Position numbers and translations under genes: made by a program. A stretch of 64,000 bases of DNA, taken from NCBI GenBank assembly GCA_027486345.1, contig JAIXPH010000036.1, positions 62,001 to 126,000 of the forward strand, in the 5' to 3' direction. Under the pieces are notes generated by a model, which saw only the letters and a list, made by a program, of their open reading frames with translations, ran no database searches and had not been told where the DNA came from. The first letter of the stretch is position 1; every line of letters starts with the position of its first letter. The DNA is from Paracoccaceae bacterium. GTDB taxonomy: Bacteria > Pseudomonadota > Alphaproteobacteria > Rhodobacterales > Rhodobacteraceae. Shown here piece by piece: positions 36,544 through 45,480 of this stretch.

Positions 36544-37416
36544 TTACCCGTTCTTCCTCAACCGCCGGATCAGGCTCGACGTGTCATTCCGCCCGCCGCC
36601 CATTTGCTGCACGTCCTTGTAGAACTGATCCACCAGCGCCGTCACGGGCAGGCTCGCGCCCAACGCATCCGCCGTTTCCAGACAAATCTTCAGGTCTTTC
36701 CGCATCCAATCGACGGCAAAGCCGAAGTCGAACCGCCCCTCCAGCATGGACTTGTGGCGGTTGGCCATTTGCCATGATCCGGCGGCACCCTGAGAGATCA
36801 CCTCGACCACCGCAGCCCCATCCAGCCCCGCCTTCTCGCCAAAGGCCAGCGCCTCGGACAGGCCCTGCATCAGGCCCGCGATGCAGATCTGGTTCATCAT
36901 CTTGGCCAGTTGCCCGGCCCCCGACTCACCCAAGCGGCGGCAGATGCGGGCATAGGCGGCGATCACGGGTTCCGCCCGGTCATAGTCGGCCTGCGCGCCG
37001 CCGCACATCACCGACAGAACGCCATTCTCGGCCCCCGCCTGCCCGCCCGACACGGGCGCATCGACAAAGCCCAGCCCCTGCGCGGCCGCGACCCCGGCCA
37101 ATTCCCGCGTCACCTGTGCCGACACCGTTGTGTGATCTACAAACAAAGCACCCGCCGCCATGCCCGCGAATGCGCCCTGATCCCCCAGACAGACCGCGCG
37201 CAAATCATCGTCATTGCCGACGCAGGCAAAGACGATCTCTGCCCCCGATGCCGCCGCCGCAGGGGTTACAGCCGCCGCACCGCCATGCTTGGCCACCCAC
37301 GCCTCGGCCTTTGAAAACGTGCGGTTATAGACCGTCACCTGATGCCCCTTGGCCACCAGATGCCCGGCCATCGGCCCGCCCATCACGCCCAGACCCAGAA
37401 ACGCCACCTTTGCCAT
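36544..37416 (-). CDS. NAD(P)-dependent hydroxyacid dehydrogenase (tartronate semialdehyde reductase/HIBADH family)
   Basis: The 290-residue enzyme has AFLGLGVMGGPMAGHL at the N-terminus, FVDAPVSGGQAGAENG (~117-132) for substrate binding, and catalytic lysine region GQLAKMMNQI (~171). It is closer to 2-hydroxy-3-oxopropionate reductases than the family member at 3466-4383. No glyoxylate-pathway neighbours support a specific substrate. It is divergent from the penicillin acylase gene. Confidence 0.86.
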   Translation of the reverse strand: MAKVAFLGLGVMGGPMAGHLVAKGHQVTVYNRTFSKAEAWVAKHGGAAAVTPAAAASGAEIVFACVGNDDDLRAVCLGDQGAFAGMAAGALFVDHTTVSAQVTRELAGVAAAQGLGFVDAPVSGGQAGAENGVLSVMCGGAQADYDRAEPVIAAYARICRRLGESGAGQLAKMMNQICIAGLMQGLSEALAFGEKAGLDGAAVVEVISQGAAGSWQMANRHKSMLEGRFDFGFAVDWMRKDLKICLETADALGASLPVTALVDQFYKDVQQMGGGRNDTSSLIRRLRKNG

Positions 37417-37500
37417 GCGAACCTCCCCCTGATTGCCCTTGATGCCGGGATGGACTAGGAAGCCATCCTGTCCCGCCCGTCAAGAACAGGCCCATTTGTG

Positions 37501-39966
37501 ATGATCACCACATTCCGTTGGATGCTGCGTCTGTTGACCGGGATGATCGCCCTGTCGCTCGTGGCACTGGTGATCGCCTATTGGTTCCTGTCGCGCTCCC
37601 TGCCCGACTATTCGGAAACCTTCACCCTGCCCGACATCTCGGCCCCGGTGGAGATCGTGCGCAACAATGACAACGTGCCCCACATCTTCGGGAAAACCGA
37701 TGAGGATGTGTTCTTCGCCCTTGGCTTTGCCCATGCGCAGGACCGGCTGTGGCAGATGACCATGCTGCGCCGCACGGTCCAAGGACGGCTGTCCGAGGTG
37801 TTCGGCCCCCGCACACTGAAGATTGACGAATTGATGCGCCGCTATGATCTTTACGGGCTGGCTGGGCAGTCTTTGGCCGTTCAGGACGCCCCGACGCAAG
37901 CCGCCCTGTCCGCCTATGCGCGGGGGGTGAATGCGTGGATCGAACAGGTCAACGTGGGCGCGCGCGGGCGTGGCGCGCCCGAGATGTTCTTCTTTTCCAA
38001 TGAGATCGCGGCATGGCAGCCGACAGACTCGCTCGCCATCGTCAAGCTGATGGCGCTGCAGCTTTCGACCCAGCTGGAGACCGAAGTACGCCGCGCCCGC
38101 CTGTCGATGCTGCTGCCCGAGGCGCGGTTGCGCGACATCCTGCCCGATGATCCGGGGTCGGCAGTGATGGCCGCCCCGGATTATGCCGCGCTGATGCCGG
38201 GGGTCATGCCCTCCACGGCTCCGCTGCGCATGGCGACGGAGGATCCCCTGTCGCCCTTCCTGCGCGCCGATTTCGCGGGCGCCTCGAACGCCTGGGCAGC
38301 GGCCCCCACTCGCTCTGCCGCGGGCGGCACGCTTCTGGCCAATGACCCGCATCTGGGATTCACCGCGCCGACACTCTGGTATCTCGCGCGGTTGGAACTG
38401 CAATCGGGCGGCGTGATCGGGGCGACCATCCCCGGCGTGCCTTTGGTCTTGTCAGGGCGGTCGGACAAGTTCGGCTGGGGCGTCACTGCCAGCTATGCCG
38501 ATGATCTCGACGTGATGATCGAAAAGCTGAACCCCGCGAATACCGAGCAATACCAAACCCCCGAGGGCTGGAAGGACTTCGTCACCCGCCGGTCGATCAT
38601 CAACGTCAAGGACGCCCCCCCCATCACCATCACCCTGCGCTGGACGGACAATGGCCCGGTGTTGCCGGGGTCGCATTATGACCTTGGCTCTGTCACGCCC
38701 CCCGGCCATGTGGCCGCACTCGCGTGGACGGCCTTGGCGGCGGATGACAGCACAATGTCGGCGGCGATGGCGCTGATGCGCGCGGCCACGGTCGATGAGG
38801 CGGTCAGGGCCGGGGCGGGGATCGTGGCACCGGGGCTGAACCTGATGCTGGCGGATCGTCAGGGCATCGCCTTGCAGACCGTGGGCCGAATCCCACAGCG
38901 CGACGCCCGCCACCAGACCCAGGGCCGGATGCCCGCCGCCGGGTGGGAGGCCGTCAACCGTTGGCAAGGCACCCTGCCCTATAACCAGAACCCGCGCGAG
39001 GTGAACCCAACCTCAGGCCTGATCGGCAACACCAACAACAAGACGGTGGAGCGTCCCTTCCCCAACAACGTCTCCTTCGATTGGGGCGACACGCAGCGCA
39101 TCCAACGCTGGCTCACCCTGATGAAAACGCGCGAGGTGCACACGCGCGAAAGCTTCATCGAGGCGCAGCTCGACACCGTCAGCTTCACCGCACGGTCGCT
39201 CTTGCCGCTGGTGGGCGCGGATCTGTGGTTCACCGGCGACGCGGCCCCCGAAGGCACGCCCGAACGCATGCGCCAGCGCGCGCTGGAACTGCTGGCGGCG
39301 TGGAACGGTGAGATGAACGAACATCTGCCCGAACCGCTGATCTATCAGGCATGGCTGCGCGCCTTGAACGAACGGCTGATCCGGGATGAGCTGGGCCCCT
39401 TAGCCGATGAATTCACCCATCCCGATCCGGTCTTTGTCGAACGCGTGTTCCGCAACACCGATGGCGCGGCGATCTGGTGCGACATCATCCAGTCGGCCCC
39501 GGTGGAAACCTGCACGGACATCGCCCGTATGGCGCTGGATGACGCGCTGCTGAACCTGTCGGAACGCTATGGCCCCAATGTCGAAAGCTGGCGCTGGGGC
39601 GATGCGCATCAGGCCACCCATGACCACCCGGTGATGGGAGAGGTGCCGGTGCTGCGCTACTTCGTCAACATCCGCCAATCCACCAGCGGCGACGAAAGCA
39701 CGCTGATGCGCGGCAGCACCAAGGGCACGGGGCCGCAGCCCTATCTGAACGTCCATGGCGCGGGCTATCGCGGGGTCTATGACTTTGCCGATCCGGATTC
39801 GTCGGTCTTCATCACCTCGACCGGGCAATCAGGGCATCCGCTGTCCCGTTTCTACGATGATCTGGGCGTCTTGTGGCGGCGCGGCGAGTATATCCCGATG
39901 TCGCTGGACCCTGCCCTTGCCCGCGCGGCGGCGGTGGGGGTGACGACGCTGACCCCGGCGCCGTAA
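37501..39966 (+). CDS. Penicillin acylase family protein (Ntn hydrolase)
   Basis: The 821-residue protein has an N-terminal membrane anchor (LLTGMIALSLVALVIAYWFL). An alpha-chain region (~35-250) has GFAHAQDRLWQMTMLRR. The beta-chain nucleophile serine is in FAGASNAWAAAPTRSA (~residue 262), after which self-cleavage is expected, followed by LLANDPHLGF. Members hydrolyse penicillins, acyl-homoserine lactones or other amides; the substrate is unknown. GTG 37498 is an equally possible start, one codon earlier. Confidence 0.9.
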   Translation: MITTFRWMLRLLTGMIALSLVALVIAYWFLSRSLPDYSETFTLPDISAPVEIVRNNDNVPHIFGKTDEDVFFALGFAHAQDRLWQMTMLRRTVQGRLSEVFGPRTLKIDELMRRYDLYGLAGQSLAVQDAPTQAALSAYARGVNAWIEQVNVGARGRGAPEMFFFSNEIAAWQPTDSLAIVKLMALQLSTQLETEVRRARLSMLLPEARLRDILPDDPGSAVMAAPDYAALMPGVMPSTAPLRMATEDPLSPFLRADFAGASNAWAAAPTRSAAGGTLLANDPHLGFTAPTLWYLARLELQSGGVIGATIPGVPLVLSGRSDKFGWGVTASYADDLDVMIEKLNPANTEQYQTPEGWKDFVTRRSIINVKDAPPITITLRWTDNGPVLPGSHYDLGSVTPPGHVAALAWTALAADDSTMSAAMALMRAATVDEAVRAGAGIVAPGLNLMLADRQGIALQTVGRIPQRDARHQTQGRMPAAGWEAVNRWQGTLPYNQNPREVNPTSGLIGNTNNKTVERPFPNNVSFDWGDTQRIQRWLTLMKTREVHTRESFIEAQLDTVSFTARSLLPLVGADLWFTGDAAPEGTPERMRQRALELLAAWNGEMNEHLPEPLIYQAWLRALNERLIRDELGPLADEFTHPDPVFVERVFRNTDGAAIWCDIIQSAPVETCTDIARMALDDALLNLSERYGPNVESWRWGDAHQATHDHPVMGEVPVLRYFVNIRQSTSGDESTLMRGSTKGTGPQPYLNVHGAGYRGVYDFADPDSSVFITSTGQSGHPLSRFYDDLGVLWRRGEYIPMSLDPALARAAAVGVTTLTPAP

Positions 39967-39991
39967 AGGCCGGGGTTTCCCCCGGCCCTTT
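39965..39991. terminator. Bidirectional terminator between convergent genes
   Basis: AAAGGCCGGGG (39965-39975) and CCCCGGCC plus CTTT (39980-39991) form a stem over a four-base loop. It starts inside the acylase stop codon and ends five bases before the qorB stop, with A-rich and T-rich flanks suiting both strands. Confidence 0.8.
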
Positions 39992-39996
39992 GGTCA

Positions 39997-40827
39997 TCAG
40001 AGCGCGGCCTTGACCACATCGGCCATCGGCGTGGTCGCACGGCCAATCAGGCGCGAGAGCGTGCGGGAGTTATCCTCCAACGCGCCTTTTCCTGCCTGAA
40101 CGTCACTGTCGGCCAGCACATGGGCAAAGCCTTCGGGCAGGCCAAAGCCGGTCAGGATGCCCGCATAGACCTCCGCCGGCAGGTCATTGTAGGGGATCGT
40201 CTTGCCGGTCTGGCGCGACACTTCGGCGGCCAGATCGGCGTAGCTATAGGAGTGATCCCCGGCCAGTTCGTAAACCGCATTGTCATGGCCGCTGGTGGAG
40301 GCCGTCACGGCAATCGCTTCGGCAAAGTCCTTGCGGGCGGCCGCGGAAAAGCGCCCTTCGCCCGCCGAACCGATCAGGGCCCCAGCCGCAATCGCGCCGC
40401 CCAAGCTGCCGGTGTGGTTCTCGATATACCACCCGTTGCGCAGCAGCGTGTAGGTCAGGCCCGAGGCCTTCAGCGCCGCTTCCGTGCCCTTGTGATCCGC
40501 CGCCAGCAGCATGGGCGAGGTCTCGGCCCGCAGGATCGAGGTGTAGATCACCCGCCCCACCCCCGCCGCCTTGGCAGCCGCGATCACAGTCTTATGCGCG
40601 CCGACCCGGTCATCGAAATCATTCGAGGAGATCAGCACCAGGACCGACACCCCGGCCAGCGCCGCAGGATCGGCGGCTTTGTAATCAAAGGCGCGGACGG
40701 GCACGCCCAGATCTGCCGCCTTGTCCGGGTTGCGTGCCAGGGCGATGGGGGTGACGCCGCGCGCTGTCAGGGCGGCGATGGCAAGACGGCCCAACTGGCC
40801 TGTCGATCCGGTGATGGCAATGGTCAT
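39997..40827 (-). CDS. qorB: NAD(P)H:quinone oxidoreductase 2-like SDR protein (QorB/YtfG)
   Basis: The 276-residue atypical short-chain dehydrogenase of the NmrA group has the NADP motif ITGSTGQLGRLAI. It also shows YTSILRAETSPMLLAADHKGTEAAL and LLRNGWYIENH, typical of QOR2 (E. coli YtfG), which reduces quinones with NADPH. As in E. coli (ytfG-ytfH), it is divergent from a HxlR-family regulator gene, which supports the assignment. Confidence 0.88.
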   Translation of the reverse strand: MTIAITGSTGQLGRLAIAALTARGVTPIALARNPDKAADLGVPVRAFDYKAADPAALAGVSVLVLISSNDFDDRVGAHKTVIAAAKAAGVGRVIYTSILRAETSPMLLAADHKGTEAALKASGLTYTLLRNGWYIENHTGSLGGAIAAGALIGSAGEGRFSAAARKDFAEAIAVTASTSGHDNAVYELAGDHSYSYADLAAEVSRQTGKTIPYNDLPAEVYAGILTGFGLPEGFAHVLADSDVQAGKGALEDNSRTLSRLIGRATTPMADVVKAAL

Positions 40828-40865
40828 GGAACACTCCGTTGTTGATGCGACAGAGGTGGCGGCTT

Positions 40866-40902
40866 TACTTACGAAAAGAAAGTACCTACATTTTGGTAAG
40901 TA
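40866..40902. promoter_or_regulatory. Candidate operator for the HxlR/QorR regulator
   Basis: TACTTAC (40866-40872) and GTAAGTA (40896-40902) form a perfect inverted repeat, with a third near-copy TACCTAC (40883-40889) between. They lie between the divergent qorB and HxlR genes in an A+T-rich patch. This fits dimeric HxlR binding with autoregulation. Confidence 0.6.
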
Positions 40903-40928
40903 TCCTCTTTTTCTGCACAGAGGCTGTG

Positions 40929-41297
40929 ATGAAGGATTTTCCCTGCCTGCCCGAAGGTGCCAAAGCCGATGTGCTGCACCCGATGTGCCCCTCGCGGCAG
41001 GTGCTGGCGCATCTGACCAGCCGCTGGGGCGCGCTGATCCTTGTGGCGCTCAGCGGCAAAACCCTGCGCTTCTCGCAACTCCGCCGCGCCTTGGGCAATG
41101 TCAGCGAACGCATGCTGGCCCAAACCCTGCAAACGCTCGAGGCCGACGGCATGATCACCCGCGTGGCGCATGACGTGGTCCCGCCGCATGTCGACTATTC
41201 CCTGACCGAGATCGGCGAGGAGGCGGCGGGTCTGGTCAAAGGGCTGGCGGAATGGGTGGAACGGCGGTTGCCGGAGATATTGGGGGGGCGGGGGTGA
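40929..41297 (+). CDS. HxlR-family transcriptional regulator (YtfH/QorR-like)
   Basis: The 122-residue winged-helix protein has the HxlR core LTSRWGALILVALSGKTLRFSQLRRALGNVSERMLAQTLQTLEADGMI (by position, ~27-73). Cys6 and Cys20 lie near the N-terminus (FPCLPEG, MCPSRQ), matching the redox-sensing cysteine of YodB/QorR-type regulators, so quinone or disulfide stress sensing is plausible. The ATG at 40929 is preferred; the frame is open upstream, but that part covers the operator region. The next gene downstream is A+T-rich and convergent. Confidence 0.88.
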   Translation: MKDFPCLPEGAKADVLHPMCPSRQVLAHLTSRWGALILVALSGKTLRFSQLRRALGNVSERMLAQTLQTLEADGMITRVAHDVVPPHVDYSLTEIGEEAAGLVKGLAEWVERRLPEILGGRG

Positions 41298-41307
41298 CCA
41301 ATAACTC

Positions 41308-42189
41308 TCAGAACGGAATCTCTTCAAGTTCTTTTATAAGCTTGCCTTTCAGGTCTTGAACGCGGCCGTACAGGTTATGTATCAGCGTCTGCTCTTGCCT
41401 GCTCTCAATATGAGGCAAAATTCTTTCTATATCAGCTAGACAAGCATCGACCATTTCCAGTTTAGCACGCGCTGGCGTCCTAGAAGATTGGACAATTCTT
41501 TCCACGCTTGAGGAAATTCGTTCATGCTCTATAAAAACTACGCTATCGCGACGAATTGAACCCCTCGAAGTAACAGACATACCCTCAATCATCTTCCTTA
41601 TTTGCTGTACCTCTGCACGAAAAAAGTCAAGCGCAACGCCCTCTTTATCACCTTTTAGGTCAGGTATTCGAGCCGCATCCGCAAATGCAAGAAGCTTAAC
41701 AATGGAATTTATGTTACCCGCCTCGCCATCCGCAGCAATAGTTGCTGAAATCGAATCTGAAAGGCGTTTCTGGGTCTCGATGACCTCATGATACCTCAAT
41801 TCCCGTGAATACTCCAAATACCTCAAGGGTGATATATCAAAAATTCTCGGAGTTCCCTCCTCTTGAATAAGCACGACAGGCTTATCAAAAGCCTGCCGAA
41901 TGCCAAGTTCAAAAAGCACGTTGGGGTTTCGTGTGCTTAAATCACAAATTGCTATTGGTGCTTCAATAAGGCTTTTTAATATGTCCAAATGAATAAGATT
42001 GGTCTGCTTCACGTCATCTGCACGAACAGGCCTAACATTCGCCAATTTGCATGATGGGCAAATTAAATCTTCGTAAACATGCCTAAAATGCTCGCTTGGG
42101 TAGCCGTCCACCTCAGCTATCGGCATTATAACAAAACAATCTACGGCCGATGTGCGCTCGTCTGCTTTACGTTCGGGATCTTTTGCCAA
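41308..42189 (-). CDS. TIR/nucleoside deoxyribosyltransferase-like protein, A+T-rich, probably acquired
   Basis: The 293-residue protein has N-terminal FVIMPI (19-24), VRADDV, a D-I-L-K helix, and ICDLSTRNPNVLFELGIRQAF (81-101) with E94. This is the pattern of the nucleoside 2-deoxyribosyltransferase/TIR-like fold often found in antiphage or stress effectors. The C-terminal half (~130-293) is helical and coiled-coil-like with no recognised domain. G+C is far below the neighbours (17-29 of 60 per hand-counted line, versus 37 in hflX). The start is TTG 42189, as no suitable ATG exists. Function is unproven. Confidence 0.75.
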   Translation of the reverse strand: MAKDPERKADERTSAVDCFVIMPIAEVDGYPSEHFRHVYEDLICPSCKLANVRPVRADDVKQTNLIHLDILKSLIEAPIAICDLSTRNPNVLFELGIRQAFDKPVVLIQEEGTPRIFDISPLRYLEYSRELRYHEVIETQKRLSDSISATIAADGEAGNINSIVKLLAFADAARIPDLKGDKEGVALDFFRAEVQQIRKMIEGMSVTSRGSIRRDSVVFIEHERISSSVERIVQSSRTPARAKLEMVDACLADIERILPHIESRQEQTLIHNLYGRVQDLKGKLIKELEEIPF

Positions 42190-42256
42190 CTTGCTTTACC
42201 ATCACTTTTTAACTCGCCCGATAGTAGCCGAGCCGAACCACTAGTCAATACACCCC

Positions 42257-43495
42257 TCACAACTCCCGATACCGTTTCTCCTGCCGCGCCGTCCACCGCA
42301 CCTTGACCGCGAACCCCGTGTCCGTCGCCTGCTCCTCCAAAACCACGCCCTCAGCGTGCAGCCAGGCCCGACGGCGGCCGTCGCTGAAGGGGACGGCCAT
42401 CAGCCGTTCGGTTTTCTCCTCGTCGAACACCTGCGAGACGGCGTCCAAGAGCCCAGCCACCCCTTCGCCGGTCAAAGCCGACACGGGGAACACGCCCTCG
42501 CGGGCTTCGGCTTGGACGGTCAGCGACTCGCGGGCGGAAGACTCCACGAGGTCCAGTTTGTTCCACACCTCAAACATCGGTGTCCCCGCGCCAACCCCCA
42601 AAGAGGTCAGGATATCGGCCACATCGGCGGCCTGTTCGGCGGTTTCGGGGTGGCTGATGTCGCGGACGTGCAGGATCAGGTCTGCTTCCAGCACCTCTTC
42701 CAGCGTGGCGCGGAAGGCGGCGACCAGTTGCGTCGGCAGGTCCGAGATGAAGCCCACCGTATCGGACAGGATCACCTTGCGGCCCGAGGGCAACGTGACC
42801 CCGCGCATCGTCGGGTCCAGCGTGGCAAAGAGCATGTCCTTGGCCAGCACCTCTGCCCCCGTTGTGCGGTTGAACAGCGTCGATTTCCCGGCGTTGGTGT
42901 AGCCCACCAAGGCCACGATGGGGAACGGCACCTTGCGGCGCGCGGCGCGGTGCAGTTCGCGGGTCTTGACCACCTTGTCGAGTTGCCGCTTCAGGCGGAT
43001 CACCTGATCGTCGATGGCGCGGCGGTCAGCCTCGAGCTGCGTTTCCCCCGGACCGCCGACAAAGCCGAAACCGCCGCGCTGGCGTTCGAGGTGGGTCCAG
43101 GCCCGCACCAATCGCGTGCGCTGATAGGAGAGTGCCGCCAGCTCCACCTGCAACACGCCTTCGCGGGTGCGGGCGCGGTCGGCGAATATCTCAAGGATCA
43201 GCCCGGTCCGGTCGAGGAGCTTGACCCCCCATTCCTTTTCCAGATTGCGCTGCTGCACCGGCGTCACCGGGCCATCGACCAGCACAAGGTCCACCTCCAG
43301 ATCGTGGAAGCGGGTCTTCAGCTCCTCGACCTTGCCGGACCCGAACAGCATGCCCGGATGCAGGCGCGGCAGGCGCACCACCTCACCGCCCAGAACATCC
43401 AGTTCGGGCAGGGCATTGGCCAGACTGACCGCCTCCGCCAGCCCATGTTCGGGCAGACGGCGGCTGCGGTCGGCGCGCACATCGGGATGCAGCAC
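42257..43495 (-). CDS. hflX: Ribosome-associated GTPase HflX
   Basis: HflX is a GTPase that binds and splits stalled ribosomes. It has the N-terminal HflX domain (LHPGMLFGSGKVEEL, GPVTPVQQRNLEKEW), the RTHEGxLQVELA-like segment ARTREGVLQVELAAL, GGPGETQLEADRR, then G1 GYTNAGKST, G3 DTVGF and G4 NKLD. From GTG 43495 it has 412 residues. Conserved-looking sequence (ATRAF) continues in frame upstream to a CTG at 43588 that overlaps the hfq stop, so the true N-terminus may be up to 31 residues longer. Confidence 0.93.
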   Translation of the reverse strand: MLHPDVRADRSRRLPEHGLAEAVSLANALPELDVLGGEVVRLPRLHPGMLFGSGKVEELKTRFHDLEVDLVLVDGPVTPVQQRNLEKEWGVKLLDRTGLILEIFADRARTREGVLQVELAALSYQRTRLVRAWTHLERQRGGFGFVGGPGETQLEADRRAIDDQVIRLKRQLDKVVKTRELHRAARRKVPFPIVALVGYTNAGKSTLFNRTTGAEVLAKDMLFATLDPTMRGVTLPSGRKVILSDTVGFISDLPTQLVAAFRATLEEVLEADLILHVRDISHPETAEQAADVADILTSLGVGAGTPMFEVWNKLDLVESSARESLTVQAEAREGVFPVSALTGEGVAGLLDAVSQVFDEEKTERLMAVPFSDGRRRAWLHAEGVVLEEQATDTGFAVKVRWTARQEKRYREL

Positions 43496-43584
43496 AAAGG
43501 CGCGCGTCGCGCGTGCGGCAGTGATCCGCGCATCCCGGTCGGGGATCAGCGGCAGCTCATCGTCATCTTCGGGGAAGTCGGAAA

Positions 43585-43818
43585 TCAGTCTTCGCCTTCA
43601 TAAAGGTTGATCGGCGCGCCCGGCATGATGGTCGAGATCGCATGTTTATACACAAGTTGCGATTGGCCATCGCGGCGCAACAGCACGCAAAAATTGTCAA
43701 ACCACGTGATAACGCCTTGAAGTTTCACACCATTGATCAAAAAAATCGTCACCGGAACCTTGGCTTTGCGCACATGGTTAAGGAAGGCATCCTGCAAATT
43801 TTGTTTATCGGCGGCCAT
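43585..43818 (-). CDS. hfq: RNA chaperone Hfq
   Basis: The 77-residue Sm-like protein pairs small RNAs with mRNAs. Sm1 is [25 protein letters not shown] (by position, ~23-47) and Sm2 is [10 protein letters not shown] (57-66). The N-terminal QNLQDAFLN is the usual alphaproteobacterial form. The short acidic end NLYEGED lacks the long tail of E. coli Hfq. It lies immediately upstream of hflX, the conserved hfq-hflX order. Confidence 0.97.
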   Translation of the reverse strand: MAADKQNLQDAFLNHVRKAKVPVTIFLINGVKLQGVITWFDNFCVLLRRDGQSQLVYKHAISTIMPGAPINLYEGED

Positions 43819-43992
43819 TGTTATCTTGCCTTTTCTTTTCGGTCTAACCGTCTTTCGCTCTCGCTGCCGGACCCCTGATCCCTCGCTCAGGTGTGACGGT
43901 CCAACGCGATGAGTATGGTGCGGGTTGCAAACAGTTTCCAGCCCAAAGCGTTGCCGGGCCTGCCTGTTTTGAACGGTGGCGGACAGGAAGGA

Positions 43993-45480
43993 TCAGCGCC
44001 GCAGCGTGGCGGGCACCAGAAAGACCAGCAGCGCCAGTGTTTCCAAGCGGCCAACAATCATCAGCAGTCCCATCGCGACCTTGACCGCGGGTGTCAGCGC
44101 GGCAAGCGGGATGGGCGATTCCGCGGCCAGCGCCGCCAGATGGCCCGTCGTGGTCAGGGCCGAGAGCGTGAGGATCAGCGCCGGTTCGAACCCCTGCCCC
44201 AGCAGCGTCAGTCCCGCCGTGCCCGCCGCGATGGACAGCGCATAGAGCATGAAGAACACCCAGGCTGCATAGGCCCCGTCGCGGCGGCGTCGCTGCCCGG
44301 CGCTGCCGATGGAATTGGGATGGATCAGCCTGTCCATCTCGCGCGTGCCGTGGCGGAACAGGGCATCGACGCGCAAGAGCTTGACACCGCCCGCCGTCGT
44401 GGCGACCCCGCCGCCGAGGATCGCCAGACCGGCCAGCACCAGTCCCGGCGTCTCCAGCCCCGACCACAGCCGCGCGGTCTGCCAATCGGCCGAGACAAAG
44501 CCCGTGGTGGTCAGAAAGGAGATCGTCGTGAACACCGCCCCCCACAGCGCCGCCAGCGCCGGGCCCAGCCCCTGCCCTTCGGTCGCGGCGACGGCATGGC
44601 GCAGGAACAGCACCGCCGCCACGAAGGCGGTGATCGCCAGCGCAAGGCGCAGTTCCGGATCGTGCCGCCACGGCCCCACCTCCGAACGCAGTGCAGCCCC
44701 CGGCCAGAACCGGCGGCTCAGCGCCAGCACCAACACCATCAGCACCATCGCCTCGGCCAGGCGGCCGGGCACGCCCGCCGCCGCCGTGATCCCGGAGGTG
44801 GACACCGACGAGAGCGCCAGCACAAAGGCGGGCAGCCCCTCACCGCCCGCAAGGATCAACCCCAGCCACAGCGCCAGCGTCACGCCCGCATAGACCGGCA
44901 GCATCTGGCGCGCGTGCCGCCGCACCCGCGATGCGGGGTCAACCGTCCCGGTGAACCAATAGGGCCCGTCGTCACGCTGGCCCGGCACGCGGCCCGTGAT
45001 CACCTCGGTCCCGCCGAGATTGATCGGGGCGAGGATGGCCGCCGCCGCGACAAGGATGACATAGCCCCCCATCCACCCCACCAGCGCCCGCCACAGGTGC
45101 AGCGTGTCCGGCACCTTGGCGGGCTCCATCAGCGTGGCGCCAGTGGTGGTAAAGGCCGAGATCATCTCGAACCACAGATCGCCCCAGGGCGCATCGGTCA
45201 GCACCTGCGTCAATGGCAGGGCCATCAGCACCGGCAACAGCAGATAGGCCCAAAGCAGCGCCGTCAGATGCGCGCGGGTCAGATCGCGCGGGCGACGCCC
45301 CGTCACCGCCAGCGCGACAAAGCCCAGCAGCACCAGCAGGATCACGGCGGAATAAAAGAATGACCGCGCGACATGGTGGTCCCCCGTGACCGTGGCATGG
45401 GCGGCGGGCAGCAGCATGGAGAGCGCGACCAGACCGGCCATCTGCACCAGAAGCGGCAGGTCGCGCAGCCAGATCCGCAT
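43993..45480 (-). CDS. trkH: Potassium uptake protein TrkH
   Basis: The 495-residue integral membrane subunit of the Trk K+ system has repeated selectivity-filter-like segments, e.g. FTTTGATLMEP, SVSTSGITAAAG, FLTTTGFVSADWQ and LSALTTTGHLAAL. These are the four P-loops of the Ktr/Trk family. Its start codon shares one base with the trkA stop (TGATG), so trkA and trkH are co-translated. Confidence 0.95.
   Translation of the reverse strand: MRIWLRDLPLLVQMAGLVALSMLLPAAHATVTGDHHVARSFFYSAVILLVLLGFVALAVTGRRPRDLTRAHLTALLWAYLLLPVLMALPLTQVLTDAPWGDLWFEMISAFTTTGATLMEPAKVPDTLHLWRALVGWMGGYVILVAAAAILAPINLGGTEVITGRVPGQRDDGPYWFTGTVDPASRVRRHARQMLPVYAGVTLALWLGLILAGGEGLPAFVLALSSVSTSGITAAAGVPGRLAEAMVLMVLVLALSRRFWPGAALRSEVGPWRHDPELRLALAITAFVAAVLFLRHAVAATEGQGLGPALAALWGAVFTTISFLTTTGFVSADWQTARLWSGLETPGLVLAGLAILGGGVATTAGGVKLLRVDALFRHGTREMDRLIHPNSIGSAGQRRRRDGAYAAWVFFMLYALSIAAGTAGLTLLGQGFEPALILTLSALTTTGHLAALAAESPIPLAALTPAVKVAMGLLMIVGRLETLALLVFLVPATLRR

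Noticed and set aside
43909-45363. 484-codon open frame antisense to trkH
   Set aside because: Composition is dominated by Arg, Gln, His and Gly repeats and has no domain; trkH explains the region.
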